Positions 12,288 through 19,655 of a stretch of DNA of 20,143 nt are shown here, piece by piece. The notes under the pieces were generated by a model. The model did no database searches, was not told where the DNA came from, and worked only from the letters and a program-made list of their open reading frames with translations. The stretch is from an uncultured Flavobacteriales bacterium (GTDB lineage: Bacteria; Bacteroidota; Bacteroidia; Flavobacteriales; Schleiferiaceae): contig CAIJMB010000157.1 in assembly GCA_903821715.1 (NCBI GenBank), positions 1 through 20,143 on the forward strand, written 5' to 3'. Each line of letters begins with the position of its first letter. The first letter of the stretch is position 1. The position numbers were made by a program, and so were the translations under genes.

Positions 12288-14339
12288 ATGAAGAATAAAC
12301 TTTTGGCAGCCCTTTGGACTGCTGCCCTCGGATCCACCTCAGTGTGGGCGCAAGGAATGTGGTTTCCGCACGAAGTGGCCGGACGCAAGGCCGACATGAA
12401 GGCCGTTGGAATGAAGATGAGTACTTCAGCGATTTACAGTTCAGAAGGTGGAGGTCTGAACGAATCGGTGGTGCACTTTGGCGGATTCTGTACCGGCGAA
12501 GTGATTTCGTCAAAAGGTTTGGTGCTCACCAACCACCACTGCGGGTACGACGCGATTCAATCGCATTCAAGCATCGAAGACAACCTGCTCGAGCACGGTT
12601 TCTGGGCTAAGTCCTACGCCGAAGAGAAGCCCAACCCCGGGCTCTTTGTGGATTTTGTCCTTCGGACTGAAGATGTTACGCTTGCGGTTCAGTCGCTCAT
12701 CGCAAAAGGTCAAGAGCCTGGCGAGGCGATGAAGGACGTTGCTGCTGCCCAGCCCAAACCAGATGCGTCGTGGATTCACAACGTAAAGCCCATTTTTGCC
12801 GGAAACCGCTACGTGCTCACGAGTGCCCGACGCTACCCCGACGTGCGCCTTGTAGGTGCGCCACCGAGCGCGGTGGGCAAGTACGGATCCGACACCGACA
12901 ACTGGGTGTGGCCGCGCCATACGGGTGATTTTTCACTGTTTCGCGTGTACACGGCACCAGACGGTAGTCCGGCAGAATACAGCTCAAGCAATGTTCCGAT
13001 GAATGTAGCCAAGCCGTTGGCTATTAGCCTTCGCGGAGTCGAGGAGGGCGACTTCACATTGATTTATGGATTCCCGGGACGCACTGACAGCTACATGCCC
13101 GTCTCTGAGGTGCAGCAGCAGCTCAAAACGATGCTTCCGACCCGTGTCGCAATGCGCCACGAGGTGCTTCGCACGTGGGATTCCGCGATGCGCGTCGATC
13201 CAATGGTCAAAATCCAGTACGCGTCGAAGTACGCGAGTGTAGCCAACGGATGGAAGAAATGGATTGGCCAAATCGAGGGCATGGCAGAGGTTTCAGGCGT
13301 CGATACGCTTGCCGCTCGCGAGGCTCGCGTCGCCGCTTTTTCGCCCCAAGGCCTCGCTGTAATCCAGCGTTTTGGTGAACAAAACGACGCCTTGATGGAC
13401 GCACGCTGGACTGCACTGTACTACCAAGAGTTGATTCCGCGCTGGGAACTCGCCACGTGGAGCCGATTGACCTCGGCCTACTTAAAAGCAGTTGCCATGG
13501 GCGACAATCTTGACAAACCCAGGGCAGCCTTGCGCGAGCTCTACAAAGATTGGAACCCAGAGCTCGACCGCCGTGCCGCACAGCGATTGATTGCAGCCTG
13601 GAACGCCAATTCCGAAGTGGAACATGCGGAGTCCGACTTGCTTTCGTTCACGGATCCTAAAGTGTCTGGCTCGGTTCCTGCGTTACCCGCCGACGGCGCA
13701 TCGTGGGAGGCCTTTGATGCCGCAGCCAAGTCGCACCCCGCCTTGGGGCTCAGCGCCAACCTGCGTGAAGAATACTCCGCATTGATGGGTGAGCTCTCGG
13801 CGGCCGAGACCGAGTACCAATCGGGCATGAAGGACTGGATGGCCGTGCAGCTTGCCTACGCCGCGTCGACTAATAAGCAAATCGCTGCCGATGCCAATTC
13901 CACGCTCCGCGTGGCCTACGGTCGCGCTGGAGGTTTTTCGCCTACCGACGGCATGCGCTACACCACCCACACGACTGCCGACGGAGTACTGGCCAAGTAC
14001 CGCCCCGGCGACTACGAGTTCGACCTGCCAGAGGCCTACCGCACGAAGCTCGAGGCCAAGGACTACGGACCCTACACGCTGAGCAATGGTGAGCTACCTG
14101 TCTGCTTTTTGGCCGCAAACCACACCTCGGGCGGAAATTCCGGAAGCCCCGCGTTCAACGACCGTGGCGAACTCATTGGTCTCAATTTTGACCGCGTATG
14201 GGAGGGAACCATGAGCGACTTCTACTTCACTCCCCAGCGCTGCCGAAACATCATGGTGGACATTCGCTATGTGCTTTGGGTTGTCGACCGCTATGCGGGG
14301 GCAGACCGACTCATTCAAGAGATGAATATCGTCCGCTAA
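12288..14339 (+). CDS. dpp11: S46 family dipeptidyl-peptidase 11 (Asp/Glu-specific)
   Basis: Exported serine peptidase that releases dipeptides with Asp or Glu at P1 from the N-terminus of peptides; acts in the periplasm in Bacteroidota. 683 residues with a signal peptide 1 to about 21 (ending VWAQ), then the S46 start GMWFPHE. The triad is visible: His84 in TNHHCGY, Asp214 in WPRHTGDFSLF, Ser618 in GGNSGSP. Arg636 in LNFDRVWEG lies exactly 18 residues after the catalytic Ser, the same distance as Ser655 to Arg673 in Porphyromonas gingivalis DPP11; DPP7 has Gly at this place. This supports acidic specificity. A single gene flanked by a terminator and a separate promoter region. S46 assignment is certain, DPP11 subtype likely. 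Confidence 0.93.
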   Translation: MKNKLLAALWTAALGSTSVWAQGMWFPHEVAGRKADMKAVGMKMSTSAIYSSEGGGLNESVVHFGGFCTGEVISSKGLVLTNHHCGYDAIQSHSSIEDNLLEHGFWAKSYAEEKPNPGLFVDFVLRTEDVTLAVQSLIAKGQEPGEAMKDVAAAQPKPDASWIHNVKPIFAGNRYVLTSARRYPDVRLVGAPPSAVGKYGSDTDNWVWPRHTGDFSLFRVYTAPDGSPAEYSSSNVPMNVAKPLAISLRGVEEGDFTLIYGFPGRTDSYMPVSEVQQQLKTMLPTRVAMRHEVLRTWDSAMRVDPMVKIQYASKYASVANGWKKWIGQIEGMAEVSGVDTLAAREARVAAFSPQGLAVIQRFGEQNDALMDARWTALYYQELIPRWELATWSRLTSAYLKAVAMGDNLDKPRAALRELYKDWNPELDRRAAQRLIAAWNANSEVEHAESDLLSFTDPKVSGSVPALPADGASWEAFDAAAKSHPALGLSANLREEYSALMGELSAAETEYQSGMKDWMAVQLAYAASTNKQIAADANSTLRVAYGRAGGFSPTDGMRYTTHTTADGVLAKYRPGDYEFDLPEAYRTKLEAKDYGPYTLSNGELPVCFLAANHTSGGNSGSPAFNDRGELIGLNFDRVWEGTMSDFYFTPQRCRNIMVDIRYVLWVVDRYAGADRLIQEMNIVR

Positions 14340-14355
14340 ACCCGGCTTCGCGTCG

Positions 14356-14363
14356 TACTTTTG
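14356..14363 (+). promoter_or_regulatory. -7 box upstream of sucD
   Basis: TACTTTTG is an exact TAnnTTTG and lies 33 nt before the ATG at 14397. No TTG is found 19-21 nt upstream, so only half the promoter is recognised. Confidence 0.5.
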
Positions 14364-14396
14364 CCGCGCAATTAACCGCTAATCCTTGAATCCGTC

Positions 14397-15278
14397 ATGA
14401 GCGTTCTGGTCAACAAGTCATCGAAAATTATCGTCCAAGGTTTCACTGGTAAAGAGGGGAGCTTCCACGCCGAGCAAATGATCGCATACGGCACGAACGT
14501 GGTCGGCGGAATCACTCCAGGTAAAGGGGGTCAATCCCACCTCGATCGCCCGGTGTTCAATACGGTGAGCGATGCGGTAAAGGCAACGGGTGCTGACGTT
14601 TCAATCATTTTTGTTCCGCCCGCATTTGCCGCCGACGGCATTATGGAAGCTGCGGACGCTGGAATCCAAGTCATTGTGTGCATTACCGAGGGTATCCCCG
14701 TGGCCGACATGATGAAGGCCAAGGCCTACGTCAAAGAGCGCGGAGTGCGCTTGATTGGCCCCAACTGCCCCGGCGTGATTACCGCTGACGAGGCTAAAGT
14801 GGGCATCATGCCCGGGTTTGTCTTCAAGAAGGGCAAGATTGGTATTGTTTCTAAATCCGGAACCCTGACCTACGAGGCTGCTGACCAATTGGTGAAGGCA
14901 GGTCTCGGCGTAACCACAGCCATTGGCATTGGCGGTGACCCCATCATCGGCACTACAACCCGCGAGGCTGTGGAGCTGTTAATGAACGACCCCGAAACCG
15001 AAGGCATCGTAATGATCGGCGAAATTGGCGGACAACTCGAGGCTGAGGCCGCGCGCTGGATCAAAGCCGATGGCAACCGCAAGCCGGTAGTTGGCTTTAT
15101 TGCCGGCGAAACAGCCCCTAAGGGCCGTACGATGGGCCACGCAGGCGCTATCGTAGGTGGAGACGACGACACTGCCCAAGCCAAAAAAGCGATTCTTCGC
15201 GAGTGCGGCGTTGAAGTGGTGGATTCACCTGCTCACATCGGTCCCCGTATGGCTGAGCTCTTCGGAGTCAAAGCATAA
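14397..15278 (+). CDS. sucD: succinyl-CoA synthetase (succinate-CoA ligase), alpha subunit
   Basis: With SucC converts succinyl-CoA, NDP or ADP and phosphate to succinate, CoA and NTP/ATP in the TCA cycle. 293 residues. The CoA-binding Rossmann domain is visible (QGFTGKEGSFHAEQMI, then GITPGKGG), as is IGPNCPGVI, SKSGTLTYEA, and the phosphohistidine loop with His248 in GHAGAIVGG (His246 in E. coli). The ligase half ends AELFGVKA. No sucC is adjacent, which I recall as common in Bacteroidota, where the two subunits are often at separate loci. The next gene starts 2 nt after the stop. Confidence 0.97.
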   Translation: MSVLVNKSSKIIVQGFTGKEGSFHAEQMIAYGTNVVGGITPGKGGQSHLDRPVFNTVSDAVKATGADVSIIFVPPAFAADGIMEAADAGIQVIVCITEGIPVADMMKAKAYVKERGVRLIGPNCPGVITADEAKVGIMPGFVFKKGKIGIVSKSGTLTYEAADQLVKAGLGVTTAIGIGGDPIIGTTTREAVELLMNDPETEGIVMIGEIGGQLEAEAARWIKADGNRKPVVGFIAGETAPKGRTMGHAGAIVGGDDDTAQAKKAILRECGVEVVDSPAHIGPRMAELFGVKA

Positions 15279-15280
15279 CG

Positions 15281-16072
15281 ATGAATAGGGCGCAAGCCTA
15301 CGGCGACGGCCTGTTTGAAACGATGCGCGTTTCAAAGGGTCGCGTCCTGAATCCCGAAGAGCACTACTTCAGACTGCTGGCGGGCATGCGTATTCTTCGC
15401 ATGCCCATTCCTTCTCACTGGAATCCAGATGGATGGCTTGCCGACTTAAAAACTGCTGAGCTTGATGCTACCCGCGACTACCGACTCCGCCTTAGCGTGT
15501 GGCGCACTGGCGAACTAGGTTATGCGCCAGAACCCCGCGCAGGAGTAGAGTGGGATGTAACCGCCACTCCTATTGACGGAATAGGGTACCCCGTCCCCGT
15601 ACTTCGACCCGAATTAGGCCTTTTTCAGGATCACCGAAAGAGCGCGGGAATCCTCTCGAATGTGAAGACGAGCAGCGCCGTACTTTATGTGCTGGCGGCG
15701 GGTTTTGCCCGCGAACAGCGCGTGGAGGAAGTTCTAATTCTCAACCATGAAAACCAAGTGCTTGAAGCGTCTAAATCCAATGTGATGCTATTGCAGGGGG
15801 AGGAAATCATTACCCCACCATTGAGTGCCGGAGCCTTGAGGGGCGTCATGCGCGAAGTGGTGCTGGGACTCGCGCCAAGTCTTGGACTTCAGGTTCGTGA
15901 AGAGGTATTTAGTCCTTTTGCGCTGCAGTCTGCAGACGAAGTGTGGCTAACTAACGCCGTACACGGCGTAGCGGCAGTTCGAAAATTCCGCAAAACAGAA
16001 TATAGTTCAAATCGTGCAGAGGCGATGCAGAAATTGGTTATCGAGCGTGCCCATCTTGCTCAATTCCAATAA
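15281..16072 (+). CDS. class IV aminotransferase (aminodeoxychorismate lyase/BCAT-like)
   Basis: PLP-dependent fold-type IV enzyme of 263 residues. Visible blocks are AYGDGLFETMRV (6-17), the PLP lysine Lys129 in LSNVKTSSAV, EVLILNHENQVLEASKSNVML and the phosphate-binding GALRGVMRE. It could be 4-amino-4-deoxychorismate lyase (PabC, folate) or a branched-chain/D-amino-acid aminotransferase; the sequence by eye does not decide, so no symbol is given. It starts almost at the NRA motif and lacks the 15-18 N-terminal residues that family members usually have; an in-frame stop at 15254 and no upstream start codon show this is not a misplaced start. Two nt downstream of sucD, so co-transcribed. Its 3' end overlaps the convergent yqgE by 13 nt. 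Confidence 0.85.
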   Translation: MNRAQAYGDGLFETMRVSKGRVLNPEEHYFRLLAGMRILRMPIPSHWNPDGWLADLKTAELDATRDYRLRLSVWRTGELGYAPEPRAGVEWDVTATPIDGIGYPVPVLRPELGLFQDHRKSAGILSNVKTSSAVLYVLAAGFAREQRVEEVLILNHENQVLEASKSNVMLLQGEEIITPPLSAGALRGVMREVVLGLAPSLGLQVREEVFSPFALQSADEVWLTNAVHGVAAVRKFRKTEYSSNRAEAMQKLVIERAHLAQFQ

Positions 16073-16602
16073 GGAGTCTCAGGTGAATTAAACCAAAGCT
16101 TTAATTCATCCGGCCAACGTTGCGCCAGAGTTCGGTACGCGTCGTGAGTTTGCCACCAGTCCGACTGCACGACGCCCTTGGCTACTACCCAACTCCCTTC
16201 TTCGAGTTCGGACGCCAGCTGGCCTTCTGCCCATCCCGAATAGCCGGCCATGAACTGGATGTCGTCAGGCTGCAGCCACTCCGAGTCAATGGCCTCACGC
16301 AACGCGTCAAAATCACCGCCGAAATAGATTCCGGGAAGTACTAGTTCTGAGTTTGGAATGAGGTCCGGTCGACGGTGGAGGTAGTACAGCGAATCGGTAC
16401 TGACGGGACCTCCCAAATAAAGAGGCCATTCGGGCCAGTCGCCACGAAGTGCTTGATCTAAAGTGTACGCACTTAACTTGTTGACAATCAGACCTACGCA
16501 CGAATCAGGCCCGATGTGGGTCATCAGTACGAGTGAGCGACTGAAGTTTCCGTCCTCAAGAAGAGGGTGGGCCATTAAAAAAGATCCGGTTTCGGCCTGC
16601 AT
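16060..16602 (-). CDS. YqgE/AlgH (UPF0301) family protein
   Basis: A 180-residue cytoplasmic protein with the full UPF0301 pattern: GSFLMAHPLLEDGNFSRSLVLM at the start (here 6-27), CVGLIVNK, YLGGPV, then MAGYSGWAEGQLASELEEGSW and a C-terminal SPETPYWN. The biochemical role of the family is not settled (AlgH was linked to alginate regulation in Pseudomonas). It is divergent from pdxH with only 21 nt between start codons, and its end overlaps the aminotransferase gene by 13 nt, leaving no room for a terminator between the converging genes. Confidence 0.93.
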   Translation of the reverse strand: MQAETGSFLMAHPLLEDGNFSRSLVLMTHIGPDSCVGLIVNKLSAYTLDQALRGDWPEWPLYLGGPVSTDSLYYLHRRPDLIPNSELVLPGIYFGGDFDALREAIDSEWLQPDDIQFMAGYSGWAEGQLASELEEGSWVVAKGVVQSDWWQTHDAYRTLAQRWPDELKLWFNSPETPYWN

Positions 16603-16608
16603 GCGAAC

Positions 16609-16616
16609 TAATTTAG
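16609..16616 (+). promoter_or_regulatory. -7-like box of pdxH
   Basis: TAATTTAG, one base from TAnnTTTG, ends 7 nt before the pdxH ATG and lies in the 21-nt gap between the divergent yqgE and pdxH starts. No -33 TTG seen. Confidence 0.35.
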
Positions 16617-16623
16617 CGCAATA

Positions 16624-17259
16624 ATGGCACTACACGACGACCGCAAAGAATACGTCAAGGGAAGCCTTGACGATCGATGGCTGCAGGCTGATCCGTTCAT
16701 CCAGTTTGAAGCATGGATGAATGAGTACCAAGCGACCGGCGTGGAGGATGCTACCGCCTTTGCACTGAGTACGGTGGCCGCCAATGGCGATCCAGACGCG
16801 CGCACGGTACTGCTTAAAGAGGTTCGCGAGGGCGAACTCGTATTCTACACGAACTACACTTCGAAAAAAGGCAAAGACCTTGAAGCGACGCCACGAGCGC
16901 ACGCTTTGTTTTTTTGGCCCAGTCTTGAGCGCCAAATTCGCGTGCTCGGTTCCGTGCACAAAATTTCAGTTGAAGAGAGCTCAGCCTATTTTGCCAGTCG
17001 CCCGCTCGGAAGCCAGTGGGGGGCTGCCGCGTCGCAGCAGTCACAGCCCATCGCATCACGAGAAGCCATGGAAGCCCAATGGAAGGCACTCCAAGACCAG
17101 TACCCAGATTCGATTCCGCGCCCCGACCATTGGGGCGGATACGCCATCCGCGCCGAACGCATCGAATTTTGGCAGGGTAGGGCGAGCCGACTTCACGACC
17201 GTATTCAGTTTACGCGCCAGCCCAACCAAAGCTGGACTGCACAAAGACTTCAACCATGA
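16624..17259 (+). CDS. pdxH: pyridoxamine/pyridoxine 5'-phosphate oxidase
   Basis: FMN enzyme that oxidises pyridoxamine or pyridoxine phosphate to pyridoxal phosphate; cytoplasmic. 211 residues, near the 218 of E. coli PdxH. The family blocks are complete: DPFIQFEAWM at the N-terminus, ARTVLLKEV, FYTNYTSKKGKDL, ALFFWPSLERQIRVLG, SRPLGSQWGAAASQQSQ, RPDHWGGY, and the C-terminal EFWQGRASRLHDR with the substrate-contacting Arg and His. The start ATG at 16624 comes directly before the conserved region. The stop overlaps the next gene's ATG in an ATGA. Confidence 0.97.
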   Translation: MALHDDRKEYVKGSLDDRWLQADPFIQFEAWMNEYQATGVEDATAFALSTVAANGDPDARTVLLKEVREGELVFYTNYTSKKGKDLEATPRAHALFFWPSLERQIRVLGSVHKISVEESSAYFASRPLGSQWGAAASQQSQPIASREAMEAQWKALQDQYPDSIPRPDHWGGYAIRAERIEFWQGRASRLHDRIQFTRQPNQSWTAQRLQP

Positions 17260-18266
17260 GTTTATCCAAATTTGCCGTGGTCGGCTGCGGCCGCATTGGC
17301 CAGCGCCACATTGAAATGATCCGCAACCTTGAGCATGCGGAACTTGTCGCAACCTGCGACGTCCGCAATGCGGATGAACTGGGATTGCCCGCTGGGATTC
17401 CACACTACCACTCGCTTGAAGCGCTTTTGGCGGACCATCACGTGGATGTATTAGCCGTAGCAAGTCCCAATGGGATGCACGCTGCACATGCGCTTCAGGG
17501 TATTGAGTCCGGAGCTCACGTTATCATAGAAAAACCAATGGCGCTGCACAAGTCCGACGCCGAACGTGTACTGCACGCTGCCCTTCAGCGCGGACGCTAC
17601 GTGTTTGGTGTCATGCAAAACCGCTATTCGCCTCCCTCGGAGTGGCTGAAGTCCGTGGTGGATCAAGGCCTGCTGGGCGATATTTTTCAGGTACACATCG
17701 ACTGCTTCTGGAACCGGGACGATCGCTACTACCATTCCGGTGGCTGGCACGGCACCAAAGACTTAGACGGCGGAACCTTGTTTACCCAATTTAGTCACTT
17801 CATCGACATCCTCTACTGGGTCTTTGGTGACGTGAAGCCATTGTCGGCGCTCCTTCGCAACTACAACCACGGTCACAGCATTGAATTTGAAGACACTGGT
17901 CTTGTTCACTTCGCACTTCCGCAGCACGGAGCTGCACTCGGTTCACTGAACTACAGCACTAGCGTGTGGGATGCCAACCTCGAAAGCTCGATGACCATCA
18001 TCGGATCAAAGGGAAGCATTAAAGTCGCCGGCCAGTACATGAATGAAGTCGTGCATTGCCACGTCGAGGGCTACACCATGCCCGAATTGGCTCCGAGCAA
18101 TCCGCCCAATGACTACGGTCCCTACAAGGGTTCGGCCGCCAACCATATGTATGTGTACGAAAACGTGCGCGACGTGCTGCGCGGAACCAAACCCATCACA
18201 ACGAATGCGCTCGAAGGACTCAAAGTAGTGGAGATCATCGAGTCCATCTATGCCTTAGCGCGGTAA
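17256..18266 (+). CDS. Gfo/Idh/MocA family NAD(P)-dependent oxidoreductase
   Basis: A 336-residue soluble sugar-type dehydrogenase. The N-terminal Rossmann fold shows FAVVGCGRIGQRH (6-18); the EKP motif follows in VIIEKPMAL, with its Lys being the usual catalytic residue. The C-terminal substrate domain contains GGTLFTQFSHFIDILYWVFGD with the conserved His and Asp. The general form is like nucleotide-sugar 3-dehydrogenases (WlbA/WbpB type) but I cannot fix the substrate. It is coupled to pdxH by the ATGA overlap; a link to vitamin B6 is possible but not shown. No aminotransferase or epimerase of sugar pathways is adjacent. Confidence 0.9.
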   Translation: MSLSKFAVVGCGRIGQRHIEMIRNLEHAELVATCDVRNADELGLPAGIPHYHSLEALLADHHVDVLAVASPNGMHAAHALQGIESGAHVIIEKPMALHKSDAERVLHAALQRGRYVFGVMQNRYSPPSEWLKSVVDQGLLGDIFQVHIDCFWNRDDRYYHSGGWHGTKDLDGGTLFTQFSHFIDILYWVFGDVKPLSALLRNYNHGHSIEFEDTGLVHFALPQHGAALGSLNYSTSVWDANLESSMTIIGSKGSIKVAGQYMNEVVHCHVEGYTMPELAPSNPPNDYGPYKGSAANHMYVYENVRDVLRGTKPITTNALEGLKVVEIIESIYALAR

Positions 18267-18284
18267 ACCTAAACCACAAAGCAT

Positions 18285-18311
18285 AAAAAAAGCCGCCCGA
18301 GGGGCGGCTTT
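18285..18311 (-). terminator. rho-independent terminator of the HU gene (between converging genes)
   Basis: Perfect 10-bp stem AAAGCCGCCC/GGGCGGCTTT with a 3-nt loop. On the minus strand it is followed by four further Ts (plus A-run 18285-18291 in total), making a good terminator for HU. On the plus strand the tail is TTTCGCG, so it is weak for the oxidoreductase gene. Confidence 0.88.
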
Positions 18312-18332
18312 CGCGTTTAGGTGATTTGGGCA

Positions 18333-18602
18333 TTAGAGTTTGCCAGCCAGCTCAGCGCCAGCCTTGAACTTAGCAACCTTCTTGGCGGCGATTTTGATGG
18401 TCGCGCCAGTTTGTGGGTTGCGGCCTTCACGAGCACCGCGCACAGAAACGCTGAAGGTACCGAAACCTACGAGTGATACTTTGCCACCTTTGGCAAGGGC
18501 ACCACCGATGTTATTGGTTACGGAATCCAGGGCTACTTTGGCTTGCGCCTTAGAGATACCTGCGTCAGCTGCAATGGCGTCGATGAGTTCTGCCTTGTTC
18601 AT
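18333..18602 (-). CDS. hup: HU-family DNA-binding protein
   Basis: An 89-residue histone-like protein that bends and compacts DNA as a dimer. The family pattern is complete: MNKAELIDAIA, GISKAQAKVALDSV, GGKVSLVGFGTFSV, the arm with RGAREGRNPQTG, and the ending KVAKFKAGAELAGKL. The length is the usual 90. It has its own consensus promoter and its own terminator, so it is transcribed alone. The leader of about 36 nt is A-rich before the ATG (minus strand AAAAAACAAC), with no Shine-Dalgarno sequence. Confidence 0.97.
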   Translation of the reverse strand: MNKAELIDAIAADAGISKAQAKVALDSVTNNIGGALAKGGKVSLVGFGTFSVSVRGAREGRNPQTGATIKIAAKKVAKFKAGAELAGKL

Positions 18603-18642
18603 GCTTGTTGTTTTTTAAGAGTGATTAAACGTTTGGTTTTCC

Positions 18643-18673
18643 CAAATATAGGCGGAATCGCAATACGCACAAG
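18643..18673 (-). promoter_or_regulatory. consensus Bacteroidota promoter of the HU gene
   Basis: On the minus strand, CTTG (plus 18670-18673), 19-nt spacer from the TTG, then TATATTTG (plus 18643-18650), an exact TAnnTTTG. It lies in the 74-nt gap after the fmt stop, so HU does not depend on fmt transcription. Confidence 0.9.
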
Positions 18674-18676
18674 GAT

Positions 18677-19639
18677 TTAGTCAATTTTTTGACCACTTAG
18701 TGTAAATCTTCCCCTTATTCGACTTCCACGTACAAAATCTGATGCCAGCATTCGACGTTTGCCAGGCCATTGCACTTCATGGATGACGAGATTCAGGTTG
18801 CCAGAATTGACCGTAATGCCTTGATTATCAATTAAATATTCCAGATTTTCTTGGGTGCTAGATGAAGATGGTCCGGTCCATTCGCTTGCATAGAGCTTCC
18901 AGCGCTCATTTGGGTGTTCAGGGCTTGGTAAGCTCGCTCCGGGGATGGGATCGCAGGCCCTAATGCGGTTGTGCAGGTTCCAAAGCGTCGTTAACTGCTC
19001 CAATTGCGCGAATTCAGGAGTCAATTTGGGCGCGGCGCGATGGGATAAAGCTACTTCTTGAGGTAGCGGACGAAGATCGTGCAGCACCCTTTGAACGAGT
19101 ACCTGTGCGGCGAGTTGGGCTCCTTCGTGGGCCATTCGTGCGTACAGTTGACCGAAATTTTCATTGGTTCCGACCGGAATCCGAACCTGACGAAGGATGG
19201 GGCCCTCATCGATGGCATGGTTCAACGAAAATGCAGAGACGCCCGTTTCGGAATCACCATAAGCGAGACTCCATTGAATGGGGGCTGCGCCGCGAAGGTC
19301 TGGAAGGAGCGAGCCATGGATATTGAGCGAACCATACGGCGGCATGTTCCAGACGACCTCGGGAAGCATTCGAAAAGCTACCACCGTAAATATATCGGCG
19401 TTGAATGCAGCGAGTTCCTTAAGAAATTCAGGATCGCGCAGTTTCTCTGGTTGCAGAAGGGGTATGGAATGTTCGCGTGCACGCAGGGCTACGGGGCTCG
19501 ACTTCAGCTGCTGTCCGCGGCCACTCGGACGGTCCGGAGCAGAAACAACGGCCACTACATTGACCTCGGGTGCATCAATCAGCGCCTGAAGACTGATTGC
19601 GGCAAAATCGGGGGTACCAAAAAATACAGTTCGTAGCAT
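18677..19639 (-). CDS. fmt: methionyl-tRNA formyltransferase
   Basis: Transfers the formyl group of 10-formyl-THF to initiator Met-tRNA. 320 residues. The N-terminal catalytic domain starts LRTVFFGTPDFAA; the catalytic residues Asn106, His108 and Asp144 fall at exactly the E. coli numbers, within SLNIHGSLLPDLRGAAPIQW and AIDEGPIL. The C-terminal OB-type domain (about 210-320) contains the typical IRACDPIPGA. The gene starts 16 nt after the recQ stop and is probably in the same transcript, though a -7-like box just before its ATG suggests its own start as well. Confidence 0.97.
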   Translation of the reverse strand: MLRTVFFGTPDFAAISLQALIDAPEVNVVAVVSAPDRPSGRGQQLKSSPVALRAREHSIPLLQPEKLRDPEFLKELAAFNADIFTVVAFRMLPEVVWNMPPYGSLNIHGSLLPDLRGAAPIQWSLAYGDSETGVSAFSLNHAIDEGPILRQVRIPVGTNENFGQLYARMAHEGAQLAAQVLVQRVLHDLRPLPQEVALSHRAAPKLTPEFAQLEQLTTLWNLHNRIRACDPIPGASLPSPEHPNERWKLYASEWTGPSSSSTQENLEYLIDNQGITVNSGNLNLVIHEVQWPGKRRMLASDFVRGSRIRGRFTLSGQKID

Positions 19640-19643
19640 GGCG

Positions 19644-19651
19644 CAAAGGTC
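19644..19651 (-). promoter_or_regulatory. -7-like box of fmt
   Basis: GACCTTTG on the minus strand, one base from TAnnTTTG, ends 4 nt before the fmt ATG. A TTG lies 17 nt upstream (plus 19669-19671), slightly shorter than the usual spacing. Confidence 0.4.
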
Positions 19652-19655
19652 GGAA

